Positions 16,540-23,542 of a stretch of 31,189 nt of DNA are shown here, piece by piece. The stretch's first letter is position 1. Each line of letters opens with the position of its first letter. Where the stretch lies: positions 1 through 31,189 of IMG/VR virus record IMGVR_UViG_3300009528_000029; one strand, given 5' to 3'. The notes below the pieces were generated by a model. That model worked only from the letters and a program-made list of their open reading frames with translations. It did no database searches and was not told the origin of the DNA. Origin of the DNA: a virus. Made by a program: the position numbers and the translations under genes.

Positions 16540-18639
16540 ATGTCTCTCAAAATTGTTCAACTTTCGCCGGGGTATTTTCCCAGCCCATCAATTGGTAGAC
16601 CTATCTCCAATGCAGATATATTTGTAGGCATTCCCGATCTTGATCCTGAAATATTGGGAAATCAAAAACAGATCAGTATTCAAGAAGAAAACGGAGATAT
16701 TACTCCTATTTCTCAACCAATATCCACAGGCTCTGGGGGAGTACCACTATTCAATGGATCCCCTGTCACTATTTTGGCTGAAGGAAACCATTCCTTAAAA
16801 GTTTTGGATAAACAAGGAAGTCAAATTTATTTTGTCCCCAATGTTGCTGGATTCACTCAAAATGAAGAGGTTGAAGATATATTTGGACTTGTAAGTATTT
16901 TGAATCCTACAGACGGAGACACAACAGATGTTTTAGGTTTTTTTGTCACTTTTCCTCAATCTAAATTTAAAGGGGGAGGGTTATTTGTTTGGCAAACCGA
17001 GTTGGATAAAACCCTTGCTAATGGCGGAACAATTATTGATCCAGACAACATTGGTGGTTTTGATGGAAGTCCATCAACTAGAGATGCTTTTCTCGCAGCG
17101 CAAGGCGGTGGGTCAGGTACGGGTTGTTGGGTTAGGATATTTTCGTGCACAACAAATGTTTATATGTTTGGGGCTGAAGGCACTGGTGCTATAGCATCAG
17201 ATGATAGTGGTGCGTTTCAAGCTACGTTTGATAATAGCGTTGATGTTCATATCCCACTTGGAACATATAAATTAACTACACCTATTACATTTGAGGCATT
17301 AGATAAAAGACGAAGTATTTTCGGTGATGGTGCCAGTACGCAAATTGTTCCAGTCTTCTCGGTTACAGGATCGACACAGTGGGTATTTGAGAGTGTCAAT
17401 GTCGTAATGGGATTTTTTGGTAAAATGAGGCTTGTGGAGCCCTTCATGGAGTCTGCTCCTACTGTGGATATAGGATTGCTTAAAGTAGATTCAAGCCTAC
17501 GAGGAATGACTATAGAGCAAACATATGTATGGGGTTTGTATCATGGGATTTTTCTAGGAGGAGATGTTTTTGCAAAAGCATCCGTGCGAGATTATCATCA
17601 CCATATTTTAACAGATTCTGCCGCCTCCATAGCCGCAGGAGCAACAAGCATTACTTGCAACGGCAATACTGTATTCATGGATGGTTTAGATATTATCGGT
17701 GGATTTTTTGAAGGAGTTGCAATCAATACGCCTGGAACAGGCGACACCGAAGTTTTAACTATCAAGAATTTCAATATTGCAGGTGCAAGCGATACTCGGA
17801 AAATGCGAACAGCTATAAGAATGACTAGCGTCAGGAAAATAGGGATAGAAGCCGGATGGATAGAGCAAATAGATCAACCTGGCACTGTCGGCAGGCAAGA
17901 ATCCATTTTAATCGAAAACGGTACAAATATTTCTGTTAGAGACCTCAATTTAGCAGCTGGGAGTATTTATATTGACAATGTAACGCAAGGAACTTTTGAT
18001 AATATAAGTTTTGGCAATGCCAACGCTGGCATATTTACCAAAGATCCCACGGTTGAAAATGACATATCTATTTTCAACTTGCATCAGCAATCAACTTCCG
18101 AAAACGATATGGCCGACTTCGGATTGAATTATAGCGGAAAGATTACTGTTGTGGATGAGGATAGATATCACATGCCCAAAGAGAGATACATAGCTCTTCC
18201 CTTCATTAGCAGCGGATTCCCTGCACAGATCAGCAATGACCCTGGTGATATGTCTTCAGCACAAAACCTTGTGACATATTTAACAGGAAACCGTGCTATG
18301 ACTGTAAATGCCAAAGATAATTTTGGCTTGAAGTGGGATTTTGCAGGTCTACTTTCTAATCAAAAATATACATTTGTATGTTGGGCACAAGTCTCTGCTG
18401 CTAATACTGATAAGATTTTTTTGTCTCAATCCATAGGATCTCATGATTTCAGATCTCCTCAGATCAATTTCGCCGTAACTCAGGATGAATGGAGGAAATT
18501 ATTCAGAACATACAAAACTGATGGATCTGGAGATTTAACTGTATTGCTTAAGGCTGATGTAAACGATGCCAATTTTGGCCAATTCATTCTCGACAGCACC
18601 CAATTATGGCTTGGTGTTCGCTCTGATGATCCGTCCTAA
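16540..18639 (+). CDS. Tail spike with P22-like head-binding domain
   Basis: Residues 1-110 match the P22 tailspike head-binding domain: GRPISNADIFVGIPDLDP, ISIQEENGDITPISQPI, GVPLFNGSPVTI, GNHSLKVLDKQGSQIYFVPN (P22: [49 protein letters not shown]). From ~190 a parallel beta-helix of pectate-lyase type follows (FGAEGTGAIASDDSGAF, then coils), and the last ~150 residues form a beta-rich C-terminal domain (FVCWAQVSAANTDKIFL). The receptor-binding body is not recognisable as P22's endorhamnosidase. The gene is visibly more AT-rich than its neighbours, as expected for an exchanged receptor-binding module. Ribosome binding site AGAGGAG. Confidence 0.92.
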   Translation: MSLKIVQLSPGYFPSPSIGRPISNADIFVGIPDLDPEILGNQKQISIQEENGDITPISQPISTGSGGVPLFNGSPVTILAEGNHSLKVLDKQGSQIYFVPNVAGFTQNEEVEDIFGLVSILNPTDGDTTDVLGFFVTFPQSKFKGGGLFVWQTELDKTLANGGTIIDPDNIGGFDGSPSTRDAFLAAQGGGSGTGCWVRIFSCTTNVYMFGAEGTGAIASDDSGAFQATFDNSVDVHIPLGTYKLTTPITFEALDKRRSIFGDGASTQIVPVFSVTGSTQWVFESVNVVMGFFGKMRLVEPFMESAPTVDIGLLKVDSSLRGMTIEQTYVWGLYHGIFLGGDVFAKASVRDYHHHILTDSAASIAAGATSITCNGNTVFMDGLDIIGGFFEGVAINTPGTGDTEVLTIKNFNIAGASDTRKMRTAIRMTSVRKIGIEAGWIEQIDQPGTVGRQESILIENGTNISVRDLNLAAGSIYIDNVTQGTFDNISFGNANAGIFTKDPTVENDISIFNLHQQSTSENDMADFGLNYSGKITVVDEDRYHMPKERYIALPFISSGFPAQISNDPGDMSSAQNLVTYLTGNRAMTVNAKDNFGLKWDFAGLLSNQKYTFVCWAQVSAANTDKIFLSQSIGSHDFRSPQINFAVTQDEWRKLFRTYKTDGSGDLTVLLKADVNDANFGQFILDSTQLWLGVRSDDPS

Positions 18640-19083
18640 ATGAAGCTCACAATGTCCAGATACGCAAATGGGAGTGATTCCACTGGAGGCATTCTGTACG
18701 TTAACGACCGCTTTTTCTGTTACACCTGCGAGGATGAAAAGCGGGAAGTGAAGGTCAAGGGTGAAACGAGAGTACCAGCAGGCACATATGCTATAAAGCT
18801 GCGGGACGCTGGTGGAATGCATAATAAATATCTCGTCAAATATTCATTTCATCGGGGAATGATCCATCTCCAGGACGTGCCAGGATTCGAATGGATCTAC
18901 ATCCACACCGGCAACAACGAAGGGCACACGGAAGGCTGCATCCTTGTCGGCTACCAAGCTCACAAGGTCAACGGAGAGCATCAGGTCTTCGCTTCCCGGC
19001 AGGCCTACACCGACCTGTACCAACTGATTCTTATTGCCCTTGATAGGGGCGAAGACATCGAAATAGAGATAAGGGAGAGATAA
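18640..19083 (+). CDS. DUF5675 protein, candidate lysis/peptidoglycan enzyme
   Basis: 147 aa, full-length match to the DUF5675 pattern: an N-terminal strand then CYTCEDEKREVKVKGETRVPAGTY, HRGMIHLQDVPGFEWIYIHTGN (71-92) and GHTEGCILVG (95-104). His89 and Cys100 in the IH-T-G-N...T-x-G-C context recall the catalytic His/Cys of L,D-transpeptidase folds, suggesting action on peptidoglycan; this is inference, as the family has no settled function. It directly follows the spike stop with no gap and is followed without gap by a holin. No other lytic enzyme is seen, so it is the best endolysin candidate in the window. Confidence 0.8.
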   Translation: MKLTMSRYANGSDSTGGILYVNDRFFCYTCEDEKREVKVKGETRVPAGTYAIKLRDAGGMHNKYLVKYSFHRGMIHLQDVPGFEWIYIHTGNNEGHTEGCILVGYQAHKVNGEHQVFASRQAYTDLYQLILIALDRGEDIEIEIRER

Positions 19084-19503
19084 ATGGACCCGATCACCAT
19101 TAGCGGAATACTCGGCATTGGCGGAAAGCTCATAGACAAGTTCTTTCCTGACCCTGAGAACGCTGCCAGGGCTAGGGCCGAACTCTTGAGAATGCAACAG
19201 GCGGGGGAACTTAAAGAGCTGGAAGTTAGAATGTCGGCCATCCTTGCGGAGGCCAAGAGCGCAGACCCTTGGACCTCCAGGGCCCGGCCATCCTTCATGT
19301 ATGTCATCTACATCATGATTCTGGCGTCCATACCCATGGGAATATTATCAGCATTCCGGCCCGATACCGCCCTTGCTATCGCCGCAGGAATGAAGGCATG
19401 GCTGGCTGCGATACCCGATGGGCTCTGGGCTACCTTTGGGATCGGTTACACCGGCTATTCTGTGGCTCGGTCGATGGATAAGAAGGCTGTCACCAAGATG
19501 TGA
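19084..19503 (+). CDS. Holin, 3TM type
   Basis: 139 aa. An N-terminal amphipathic/hydrophobic stretch (ITISGILGIGGKLIDKFF), a charged helix (RARAELLRMQQAGELKELEVRMS), then the family signature ADPWTSRARPSF before a first clear membrane helix (MYVIYIMILASIPMGILSAF, ~72-91), a second hydrophobic region (LAIAAGMKAWLAAIPDGLWATFGIGYTGYSVA, ~95-126) and a short basic tail. This matches the 3TM holin family (PF11351), which permeabilises the inner membrane to release lytic enzymes. ATAAATG overlaps the stop of the DUF5675 gene spacing. Last gene of the late transcript. Confidence 0.88.
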   Translation: MDPITISGILGIGGKLIDKFFPDPENAARARAELLRMQQAGELKELEVRMSAILAEAKSADPWTSRARPSFMYVIYIMILASIPMGILSAFRPDTALAIAAGMKAWLAAIPDGLWATFGIGYTGYSVARSMDKKAVTKM

Positions 19504-19512
19504 ACAAACCAT

Positions 19513-19540
19513 AAAGGCCCCTCCGATCAGAGGGGCCTTT
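19513..19540. terminator. Bidirectional terminator at the end of the late block
   Basis: Perfect 11-pair stem AAAGGCCCCTC/GAGGGGCCTTT with loop CGATCA. The A-run on the left and T-run on the right let it work for both the rightward late transcript and the leftward two-gene transcript that meets it. Confidence 0.85.
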
Positions 19541-19545
19541 AGCCA

Positions 19546-19752
19546 TCATACCAACACCCCCACCGTGCGCCCTCCCACCACCTCCACCCTGACAACTCCC
19601 TCCATCTCCAACGCCATCACACTCTCCCGGCTTACAAGATACCGCTCATCATCCCTGAACTCCTCCTTGCTGCCACTGATGAACCATTGACCCAGGCCGC
19701 TATGTTCCTCCAGCGTCCATCCTCTTTCCAGGCGTTCACGTAGATCCTCCAT
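19546..19752 (-). CDS. Small hypothetical protein (68 aa), leftward
   Basis: Unrecognised. Read leftward, starting at the ATG that shares its A with the stop of the upstream gene (TGATG at 19752); GGAGGGG lies just before. A GTG one codon earlier is possible. The product is charged (MEDLRERLERGWTLEEHSG) with a beta-like C-terminus (GVVRVEVVGGRTVGVLV). It ends next to the shared terminator. Confidence 0.65.
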   Translation of the reverse strand: MEDLRERLERGWTLEEHSGLGQWFISGSKEEFRDDERYLVSRESVMALEMEGVVRVEVVGGRTVGVLV

Positions 19753-19952
19753 CACATCCCCTCCTTTATCCGCTTCAGCTTCAGCGCGTCATTGATCCTT
19801 TCCCACACTGCCTCACCAGCCATCAGCCTACGCTTATACGACCGCATATCCCGGTAGACTTCCGGGTGAACCCCCACCACTTCGGGCATACCTGCCACCG
19901 AGATGCCAAGATCTATCTCTGCCATGCGTAGCTCTGAGACTGTGTGGGTCAT
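19752..19952 (-). CDS. Small hypothetical protein (66 aa), leftward
   Basis: Unrecognised. First gene of the leftward pair, about 35 bases downstream of the predicted start of transcription from the promoter at 19992-20020. GAGGAGG precedes the ATG. It contains a Lys/Arg-rich helical C-terminus (RRLMAGEAVWERINDALKLKRIKEG). Being expressed against the early operon from a divergent control region, it could be a regulator, but no DNA-binding fold is evident. Confidence 0.65.
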   Translation of the reverse strand: MTHTVSELRMAEIDLGISVAGMPEVVGVHPEVYRDMRSYKRRLMAGEAVWERINDALKLKRIKEGM

Positions 19953-19991
19953 GTGCGCCTCCTCTATTTATTTATCGTTAGCGACATGGAA

Positions 19992-20020
19992 AGAATAGCG
20001 CCGTTGGTACTGCGTGTCAA
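19992..20020 (-). promoter_or_regulatory. Leftward promoter, divergent from the early promoter
   Basis: On the minus strand: TTGACA (20020-20015), exactly 17 bases, TATTCT (19997-19992). Near-consensus. Its -35 lies 26 bases from the -35 of the rightward promoter. Confidence 0.8.
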
Positions 20021-20046
20021 CTTTTATTCTTTTTTATTCTTTTTTG

Positions 20047-20075
20047 TTGACAGCCTGCCAGAGTCAGGATATAAC
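20047..20075 (+). promoter_or_regulatory. Strong rightward early promoter
   Basis: TTGACA at 20047-20052, a 17-base spacer and TATAAC at 20070-20075. Between it and the leftward promoter is a T-rich stretch with two TTTTATTCTTTTT units (20021-20046), possible operator or polymerase-wrapping DNA. It would begin the early transcript starting with the gene at 20113. Confidence 0.85.
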
Positions 20076-20112
20076 TTTTCTCACAAACGCAACGAAACGA
20101 AACGGAGGCAGC

Positions 20113-20262
20113 ATGGCAGACAAGCGTGAATCGGTACATATCACAAATGGTACACATAAGCAGCTCAAGGAGTATGTTGATCTGCGAGGACTGAAAATCA
20201 AGAACGTGGCGGATGCGGCAATATCGGAATTCCTGGCCCGCAACAAGAAGGAGGAAAAGTGA
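20113..20262 (+). CDS. Ribbon-helix-helix-like small DNA-binding protein (49 aa)
   Basis: Starts at ATG 20113 (ACGGAGG upstream). The sequence RESVHITNGTHKQLKEYVDLRGLKIKNVADAAISEFLARN fits a beta strand, helix, turn, helix of the Arc/CopG class: one strand with alternating polar residues, then two helices. As the first gene after a divergent promoter pair it is well placed to repress one or both promoters. The ribbon-helix-helix fold is inferred from pattern, not from a close relative. Confidence 0.7.
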   Translation: MADKRESVHITNGTHKQLKEYVDLRGLKIKNVADAAISEFLARNKKEEK

Positions 20263-20265
20263 GCG

Positions 20266-20466
20266 ATGCGAAAGAAAAGGCGGAACGGCTGGCATTCTTT
20301 GACGGCTGCTGGAAAGTTCGCTGCCCTTGCGGTGCTTGTCGCTGCGATTCTATCGGCGGCTCTCCTGGGGCAAGCTTACGGCAACCGTGCGGATGCGGCG
20401 GACACGGCAAGGACGGCGGAGCTGATGCGGTCGGGAATCCAGATGGGCAACATGGCGAGGAGGTAG
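20266..20466 (+). CDS. Small membrane protein (66 aa)
   Basis: A basic N-terminus (MRKKRRNGW), one hydrophobic helix (~residues 19-36, AALAVLVAAILSAALLGQ) and a polar, Ala/Arg-rich C-terminus, so a single-pass protein with positive-inside N-terminus is predicted. The overlapping GTG frame from 20259 gives a Cys/Gly-rich product that looks like a shadow. GAGGAA lies about 10 bases upstream. Function unknown; it might be an inner-membrane exclusion or lysis-control protein. Confidence 0.65.
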   Translation: MRKKRRNGWHSLTAAGKFAALAVLVAAILSAALLGQAYGNRADAADTARTAELMRSGIQMGNMARR

Positions 20467-20467
20467 C

Positions 20468-20653
20468 ATGACCTTCAACTTCAGCACCATCACACCCGAG
20501 CAGCACCGAGAAGACATTGAGTCAATCTGGGGCAGTTTTGACCGCAGGCATAAGCCTAAGAAGCCCATGGGTGTCAGTATCGGAGATGTATCGTTCGGTG
20601 GTGGCATCAACGAGATACCTGTTGGCATACTTGCCGGGGAGAGACAGAAATGA
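20468..20653 (+). CDS. Small hypothetical protein (61 aa)
   Basis: Unrecognised, 61 aa, soluble. Starts two bases after the previous stop with GAGGAGG before it and overlaps the next start by ATGA (20650-20653). The body has a Gly-rich middle (SIGDVSFGGGINEIP). Coupling in the early operon is the main support. Confidence 0.6.
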   Translation: MTFNFSTITPEQHREDIESIWGSFDRRHKPKKPMGVSIGDVSFGGGINEIPVGILAGERQK

Positions 20654-20886
20654 CATTCAAGGCAGCAGCAAAAAAGCTCAAGAAGATGGCGGTCGGAAAA
20701 TATCACTCACTCAGTTACGAGCTTGTCACGTTCGGCGATGGTATAAGTGATAAGTCAGAAGCGACATGCTCGGTCTATATCTCCGGCATGAACCATCACA
20801 AGGGCGCAACCTGGGAGCAGGCATTGCTCCTTATACAGCAGGCCATTGACTCCTCGGCCCCAGACACCACCGAAGCACCGGAGTAA
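20650..20886 (+). CDS. Small hypothetical protein (78 aa)
   Basis: Unrecognised. ATGA start overlap. The pattern is a basic N-terminal helix (FKAAAKKLKKMAV), then strand-rich SYELVTFGDG...SEATCSVYISGMNHHKGATWEQALLLIQQAI, a layout of a small alpha/beta phage protein. No catalytic motif. Early operon. Confidence 0.65.
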   Translation: MTFKAAAKKLKKMAVGKYHSLSYELVTFGDGISDKSEATCSVYISGMNHHKGATWEQALLLIQQAIDSSAPDTTEAPE

Positions 20887-20889
20887 GCC

Positions 20890-21237
20890 ATGGGCAAGCT
20901 ATGGAGCCACGAAAAGCAGGATTGGGTCGAACAGACGGCATGGTGCCCACAGTGCCGCAGTGTCCATGTCCTGCTCCGCGCAAAGCACGGTGAGCCTAAG
21001 CTTCTATGCCCAGTATCATATGGCTGGCGCTGGATGCACAACGATGAAAAGATGCAAGAGTGGCGGATAGAATTGGAGTGGGCGTCACTGGATCACTATT
21101 TGAGCTCGGCAGAGGCCATCAGGAGACGCTTAGACGCTCCGATGCATACCGTGACATGCCCCGACTGCCACACGCCCCGACAGAGCTACGACAGCACCGG
21201 AACCCAATGCGTTAATTGCAGCATGGAGAGGGAATAG
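20890..21237 (+). CDS. Zinc-ribbon-like protein (115 aa)
   Basis: Three CxxC pairs. CPQC at residues 19-22 is followed by another Cys near 40 (LLCPVSYGW). The C-terminal CPDC (~94-97) and CVNC (~108-111) are 14 residues apart and would make a compact zinc ribbon. The middle is helical and acidic. Such ribbons usually bind nucleic acid or protein partners; no partner is visible. It lies four bases after the preceding stop and ten bases before Erf, so a recombination-related accessory role is conceivable. Confidence 0.65.
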   Translation: MGKLWSHEKQDWVEQTAWCPQCRSVHVLLRAKHGEPKLLCPVSYGWRWMHNDEKMQEWRIELEWASLDHYLSSAEAIRRRLDAPMHTVTCPDCHTPRQSYDSTGTQCVNCSMERE

Positions 21238-21246
21238 GGGGAGAAG

Positions 21247-21915
21247 ATGGCGCTTAATATTTACCAACGCATCAACGCTGTGATGAAGGAAGTATCCTAT
21301 GTCAAGAAGGACGCCGAGGTTGGGTTCGGACAGAACAAATATAAGGCCGTATCCCACGATGCCGTGATAGCCCTGGTCAGAAAGTCATGCGTTGACCACG
21401 GTATCCTGATCGTAACAAGTCAGGTAGGTGCAGGAAAGGTCGTACCAGGAGAAACCGCCACCGGAAAACCTAAAATAAGGTACGAAGCGTTTTACGATGT
21501 CACTTTCGTGAACATCGATGATCCCACCGATAAGTTCACAGCTTCAGCCGAGGCCCATGGAGATGACGGCGGGGATAAGGGCCCTGGTAAAACCATGTCC
21601 TACGCCTCCAAGATGGTTATCCTCAAAACGTTTATGCTGGAAACAGGCATTGCAGACGAAAGCAGATACGGAGACGAGCAAGGGGGGCAGGGCCCTCAAG
21701 GCAAACCTCCGCAGGCCAAGCAGGAAGACAGGCAAGACAATGGCGCCTCCAGCAGGGCACAATACGCCATCATCTCCAAGAAGATTGCAGCATTCCCTCC
21801 CAACAAAGCTCAGTCAGTGCTGAATGATTACCGCAAGGAGATCGCAGAAATGCCGAAGGAAGGGCAGGAGGGTTTAACGAAGTTGGCGAGAGAACGAGAA
21901 GCATCTAACCAGTAA
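21247..21915 (+). CDS. erf: Erf-type single-strand annealing recombinase
   Basis: 222 aa, P22 Erf class. It anneals homologous single strands, and in P22 helps circularise the incoming DNA. The N-terminal domain (1-~140) shows the family blocks NIYQRINAVMKEV, YVKKDAEVGFGQNKYKAVSHDAVIALV and, later, GPGKTMSYASKMVILKTFMLETG. A Gln/Gly-rich linker (residues ~147-175) is followed by a small basic C-terminal domain (AIISKKIAAFPPNKAQSVLNDYRKEI). Start at ATG 21247 after GGGGGAGAAG. A recombinase followed by replication genes is the usual early order. Confidence 0.93.
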   Translation: MALNIYQRINAVMKEVSYVKKDAEVGFGQNKYKAVSHDAVIALVRKSCVDHGILIVTSQVGAGKVVPGETATGKPKIRYEAFYDVTFVNIDDPTDKFTASAEAHGDDGGDKGPGKTMSYASKMVILKTFMLETGIADESRYGDEQGGQGPQGKPPQAKQEDRQDNGASSRAQYAIISKKIAAFPPNKAQSVLNDYRKEIAEMPKEGQEGLTKLAREREASNQ

Positions 21916-21929
21916 GGGAGACGAGGGAC

Positions 21930-22232
21930 ATGCTGCAACAAATCAAGGAACGCCTCCAAAAGGCATCTCCAGGACCATGGAACGTTGACGGGAAGCTCGT
22001 TTACAAGCTCGTTCAATCCACCAACTCCGAACACCTCGTCAACAGATTTTCGGCCGGAGTGCAGTCCGCAAGGCAGCTACACGAGGCACAAGACGCAGAG
22101 TTAGATGCCAACGCTCAGTTGATGGCCCACGCCCCCACCGACATTGCCTTTCTCATCGAAGAGGTGGAGCGGCTGCGAGAGGTGGAGGGCATACTTGCCC
22201 GATCGCTCGGAGGATCAGCCAACGAATATTAG
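21930..22232 (+). CDS. Ead/Ea22-like protein
   Basis: 100 aa. The signature is an N-terminal LQKASPGPWNVDGKLVY and a C-terminal ANAQLMAHAPTDIAFLIEEVERLREVEG, the ASPGPW...D-A-x-L-x-A-x-AP-x-D-x-x-x-L pattern found in the Ead/Ea22 phage family of unknown function, usually in early operons. GGGAGACGAGG lies before the ATG. It ends at a 190-base non-coding gap with strong inverted repeats. Confidence 0.75.
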   Translation: MLQQIKERLQKASPGPWNVDGKLVYKLVQSTNSEHLVNRFSAGVQSARQLHEAQDAELDANAQLMAHAPTDIAFLIEEVERLREVEGILARSLGGSANEY

Positions 22233-22241
22233 TTCCGCAAC

Positions 22242-22401
22242 CCTCGGAGCATGTGGTTTGGCGACTGCGCTGCGCCGAGGTAAGCAGCCTCCCCGCAATA
22301 GCGCGGGGAGGAAATTAAACTCCGCAGCCCCTCATTCGGAGCCGGTGCTAACTCATCTACTGGATGTTTAGATTGCACACCGGAGCGGCTGCGGAGCTTT
22401 T
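22242..22401 (+). ncRNA. Candidate structured RNA or regulatory region in a 190-base gap
   Basis: Between the Ead-like gene and the next start there is no supported gene but three stems in a row. (1) CCTCGG/CCGAGG (22242-22247 with 22275-22280), continued past one mismatch by GCA/TGC. (2) CCTCCCCGC/GCGGGGAGG (22288-22296 with 22303-22311), six-base loop. (3) CTCCGCAGCC/GGCTGCGGAG (22320-22329 with 22387-22396), ten perfect pairs, enclosing CCGGTG/CACCGG (22342-22347 with 22378-22383). CTTTT follows stem 3, so it could also end transcription. It does not match a tRNA or a ribozyme I know. Confidence 0.5.
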
Positions 22402-22421
22402 CACAACACACTGGAGGATGT

Positions 22422-22592
22422 ATGCGAGACGCAGAGGAAAAACCGAACGTAGCTGGCATTACTCGTCACGGTGGCACCAATTACAAATCAGTCCCAGGCA
22501 TTCACGGCTGCATGGGGTGCGATGCTACAGGATTCAGCGTTTTATGCGATAAATGCAGGGTTGGCCATATCTTCCAGGAGGTGACATCATGA
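22422..22592 (+). CDS. Small Cys-rich, zinc-binding-like protein (56 aa)
   Basis: Starts at ATG 22422, eight bases after GGAGG. Two Cys pairs, CMGC (residues 30-33) and CDKC (42-45), spaced for a treble-clef or ribbon zinc site. The stop overlaps the next start (ATGA at 22589-22592), which has AGGAGGTGA before it, so both frames support each other. The longer frames across this region do not have a binding site and are shadows. Confidence 0.65.
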   Translation: MRDAEEKPNVAGITRHGGTNYKSVPGIHGCMGCDATGFSVLCDKCRVGHIFQEVTS

Positions 22593-22993
22593 TCGGAAAG
22601 CAAGGCAACAAACCTGCGATTCCTGCCGGATATCAACGAGCGAGAGTGCGCTGCATGAACGGCTGCACAGGCAACAGGAGCAACCCTATCAAGACATGGC
22701 CCAAGGGTGAGCCAGCTCCCAACGTGCTATGCACTCAGTGTAAGCGCAAAGGCACCGACCGCTTGATGTCCCTGTCCGGTAAGGATAAGCCCCGAGCACT
22801 TGACCCCGAATCATGGTACGGTCCTCCAGTCATCATCTACCGGCCAGGAGATCCAGGCTTCGCTGAGAGGGCTGCGGAGTGTACCTTTATCCAGGACATC
22901 AGCAACGTATCCAAGGGTGCCGTTTTCTGCTTCGATCTGGAGGAAAAGCAGCGCAGAATACGCAGAGAGAAAAGGGAAGCATTGGCTAATTAA
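22589..22993 (+). CDS. Zinc-binding-like hypothetical protein (134 aa)
   Basis: 134 aa from ATG 22589, chosen because AGGAGGTGACATC precedes it. The N-terminal part carries C-x3-C (CMNGC) and CTQC about 22 residues later, a zinc-ribbon geometry; the C-terminal end is a basic helix (EEKQRRIRREKREAL). Unrecognised beyond that. Coupled to the small Cys-rich gene before it; both are probably DNA- or RNA-contacting factors of the early operon. Confidence 0.7.
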   Translation: MIGKQGNKPAIPAGYQRARVRCMNGCTGNRSNPIKTWPKGEPAPNVLCTQCKRKGTDRLMSLSGKDKPRALDPESWYGPPVIIYRPGDPGFAERAAECTFIQDISNVSKGAVFCFDLEEKQRRIRREKREALAN

Positions 22994-23000
22994 CCACAGC

Positions 23001-23020
23001 AGCGGGGAGACTCGCGGAGG
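23001..23020 (+). repeat. Direct repeat, copy 1, leader of the gene at 23031
   Basis: A 20-base sequence (AGCGGGGAGA...GCGGAGG) ending in a ribosome binding site. It recurs without mismatch at 23229-23248, and the ten bases after it are nearly the same too. The copies bracket one small AT-rich gene. Confidence 0.85.
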
Positions 23021-23030
23021 GTAGAAGAAT

Positions 23031-23222
23031 ATGGGGAGAACTTTTGGAGAGACTGTTAAAGCCTTAACGACTACTGGTAATTATCTTGCTGAAAGAATTA
23101 AGGTTTCAGATGAGTTTATAGGCTTAATGGATTTAATGTTCCCTGACGAATATGAACAAATTAAACAAAAGGAGGAAGATTATCAAGCGCTATTGACCAT
23201 GATGACCGCTGCTGAAAATTAA
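23031..23222 (+). CDS. Small hypothetical protein (63 aa)
   Basis: Unrecognised, helical and acidic (GNYLAERIKVSDEFIGLMDLMFPDEYEQIKQKEEDYQAL). Notably more AT-rich than the genes around it, and the leader in front of it is repeated exactly in front of the next gene, which suggests a recently acquired or duplicated one-gene insert. The GGAGGG ribosome binding site is part of the repeat. Confidence 0.65.
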   Translation: MGRTFGETVKALTTTGNYLAERIKVSDEFIGLMDLMFPDEYEQIKQKEEDYQALLTMMTAAEN

Positions 23223-23228
23223 TATCAA

Positions 23229-23248
23229 AGCGGGGAGACTCGCGGAGG
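23229..23248 (+). repeat. Direct repeat, copy 2, leader of the lipoprotein gene
   Basis: Identical to 23001-23020; here it supplies GGAGGAG eight or so bases before ATG 23257. Confidence 0.85.
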
Positions 23249-23256
23249 AGAGAAGA

Positions 23257-23523
23257 ATGAAAAAGTTAATGATGTTGGCAACGGTATTGGTCGCTGTATC
23301 ACTGACAGGATGTGCAGACACCATGTCATTTCAGCAGGCCATAGGTGCTGAACAAGTGGGGTTCTGGTATGGATTGCAGCACGGAACGATTGCCCCTTTC
23401 GCGTGGCTGGTGTCGCTCTTTAGCGATTCAACATCCATCTATGCCATTTATAACAACGGTGGATGGTATGACTTCGGATTCATGCTGGGCATCGGTGCTC
23501 TGGGCACTGCCGCTAACATATAA
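23257..23523 (+). CDS. Small lipoprotein with hydrophobic core, possible moron
   Basis: 88 aa. The N-terminus is a lipoprotein signal: MKK, hydrophobic core LMMLATVLVAVSLTG and lipobox LTGC, so Cys19 would be lipidated after cleavage. The mature part has two hydrophobic blocks, GFWYGLQHGTIAPFAWLVSLFS and YNNGGWYDFGFMLGIGALG, resembling a short protein family seen in many bacteria. Envelope location in a Gram-negative host is predicted. Phage lipoproteins often alter the cell surface or block superinfection; that role is inference. A terminator follows. Confidence 0.8.
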   Translation: MKKLMMLATVLVAVSLTGCADTMSFQQAIGAEQVGFWYGLQHGTIAPFAWLVSLFSDSTSIYAIYNNGGWYDFGFMLGIGALGTAANI

Positions 23524-23542
23524 CTAATTTTAACCCCCACCG

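Noticed and set aside
20259-20471. 70-codon frame starting at GTG 20259
   Set aside because: Its Gly/Cys-rich product looks like a shadow of the membrane protein in the other frame.
22330-22386. Possible tRNA in the third stem
   Set aside because: No T-arm GTTCGA-type sequence, no cloverleaf and no acceptor stem of seven pairs.
22364-22552. 62-codon frame starting in the hairpin region
   Set aside because: Basic, unstructured translation without binding site; the frame from 22422 has a binding site, Cys pairs and an ATGA overlap.
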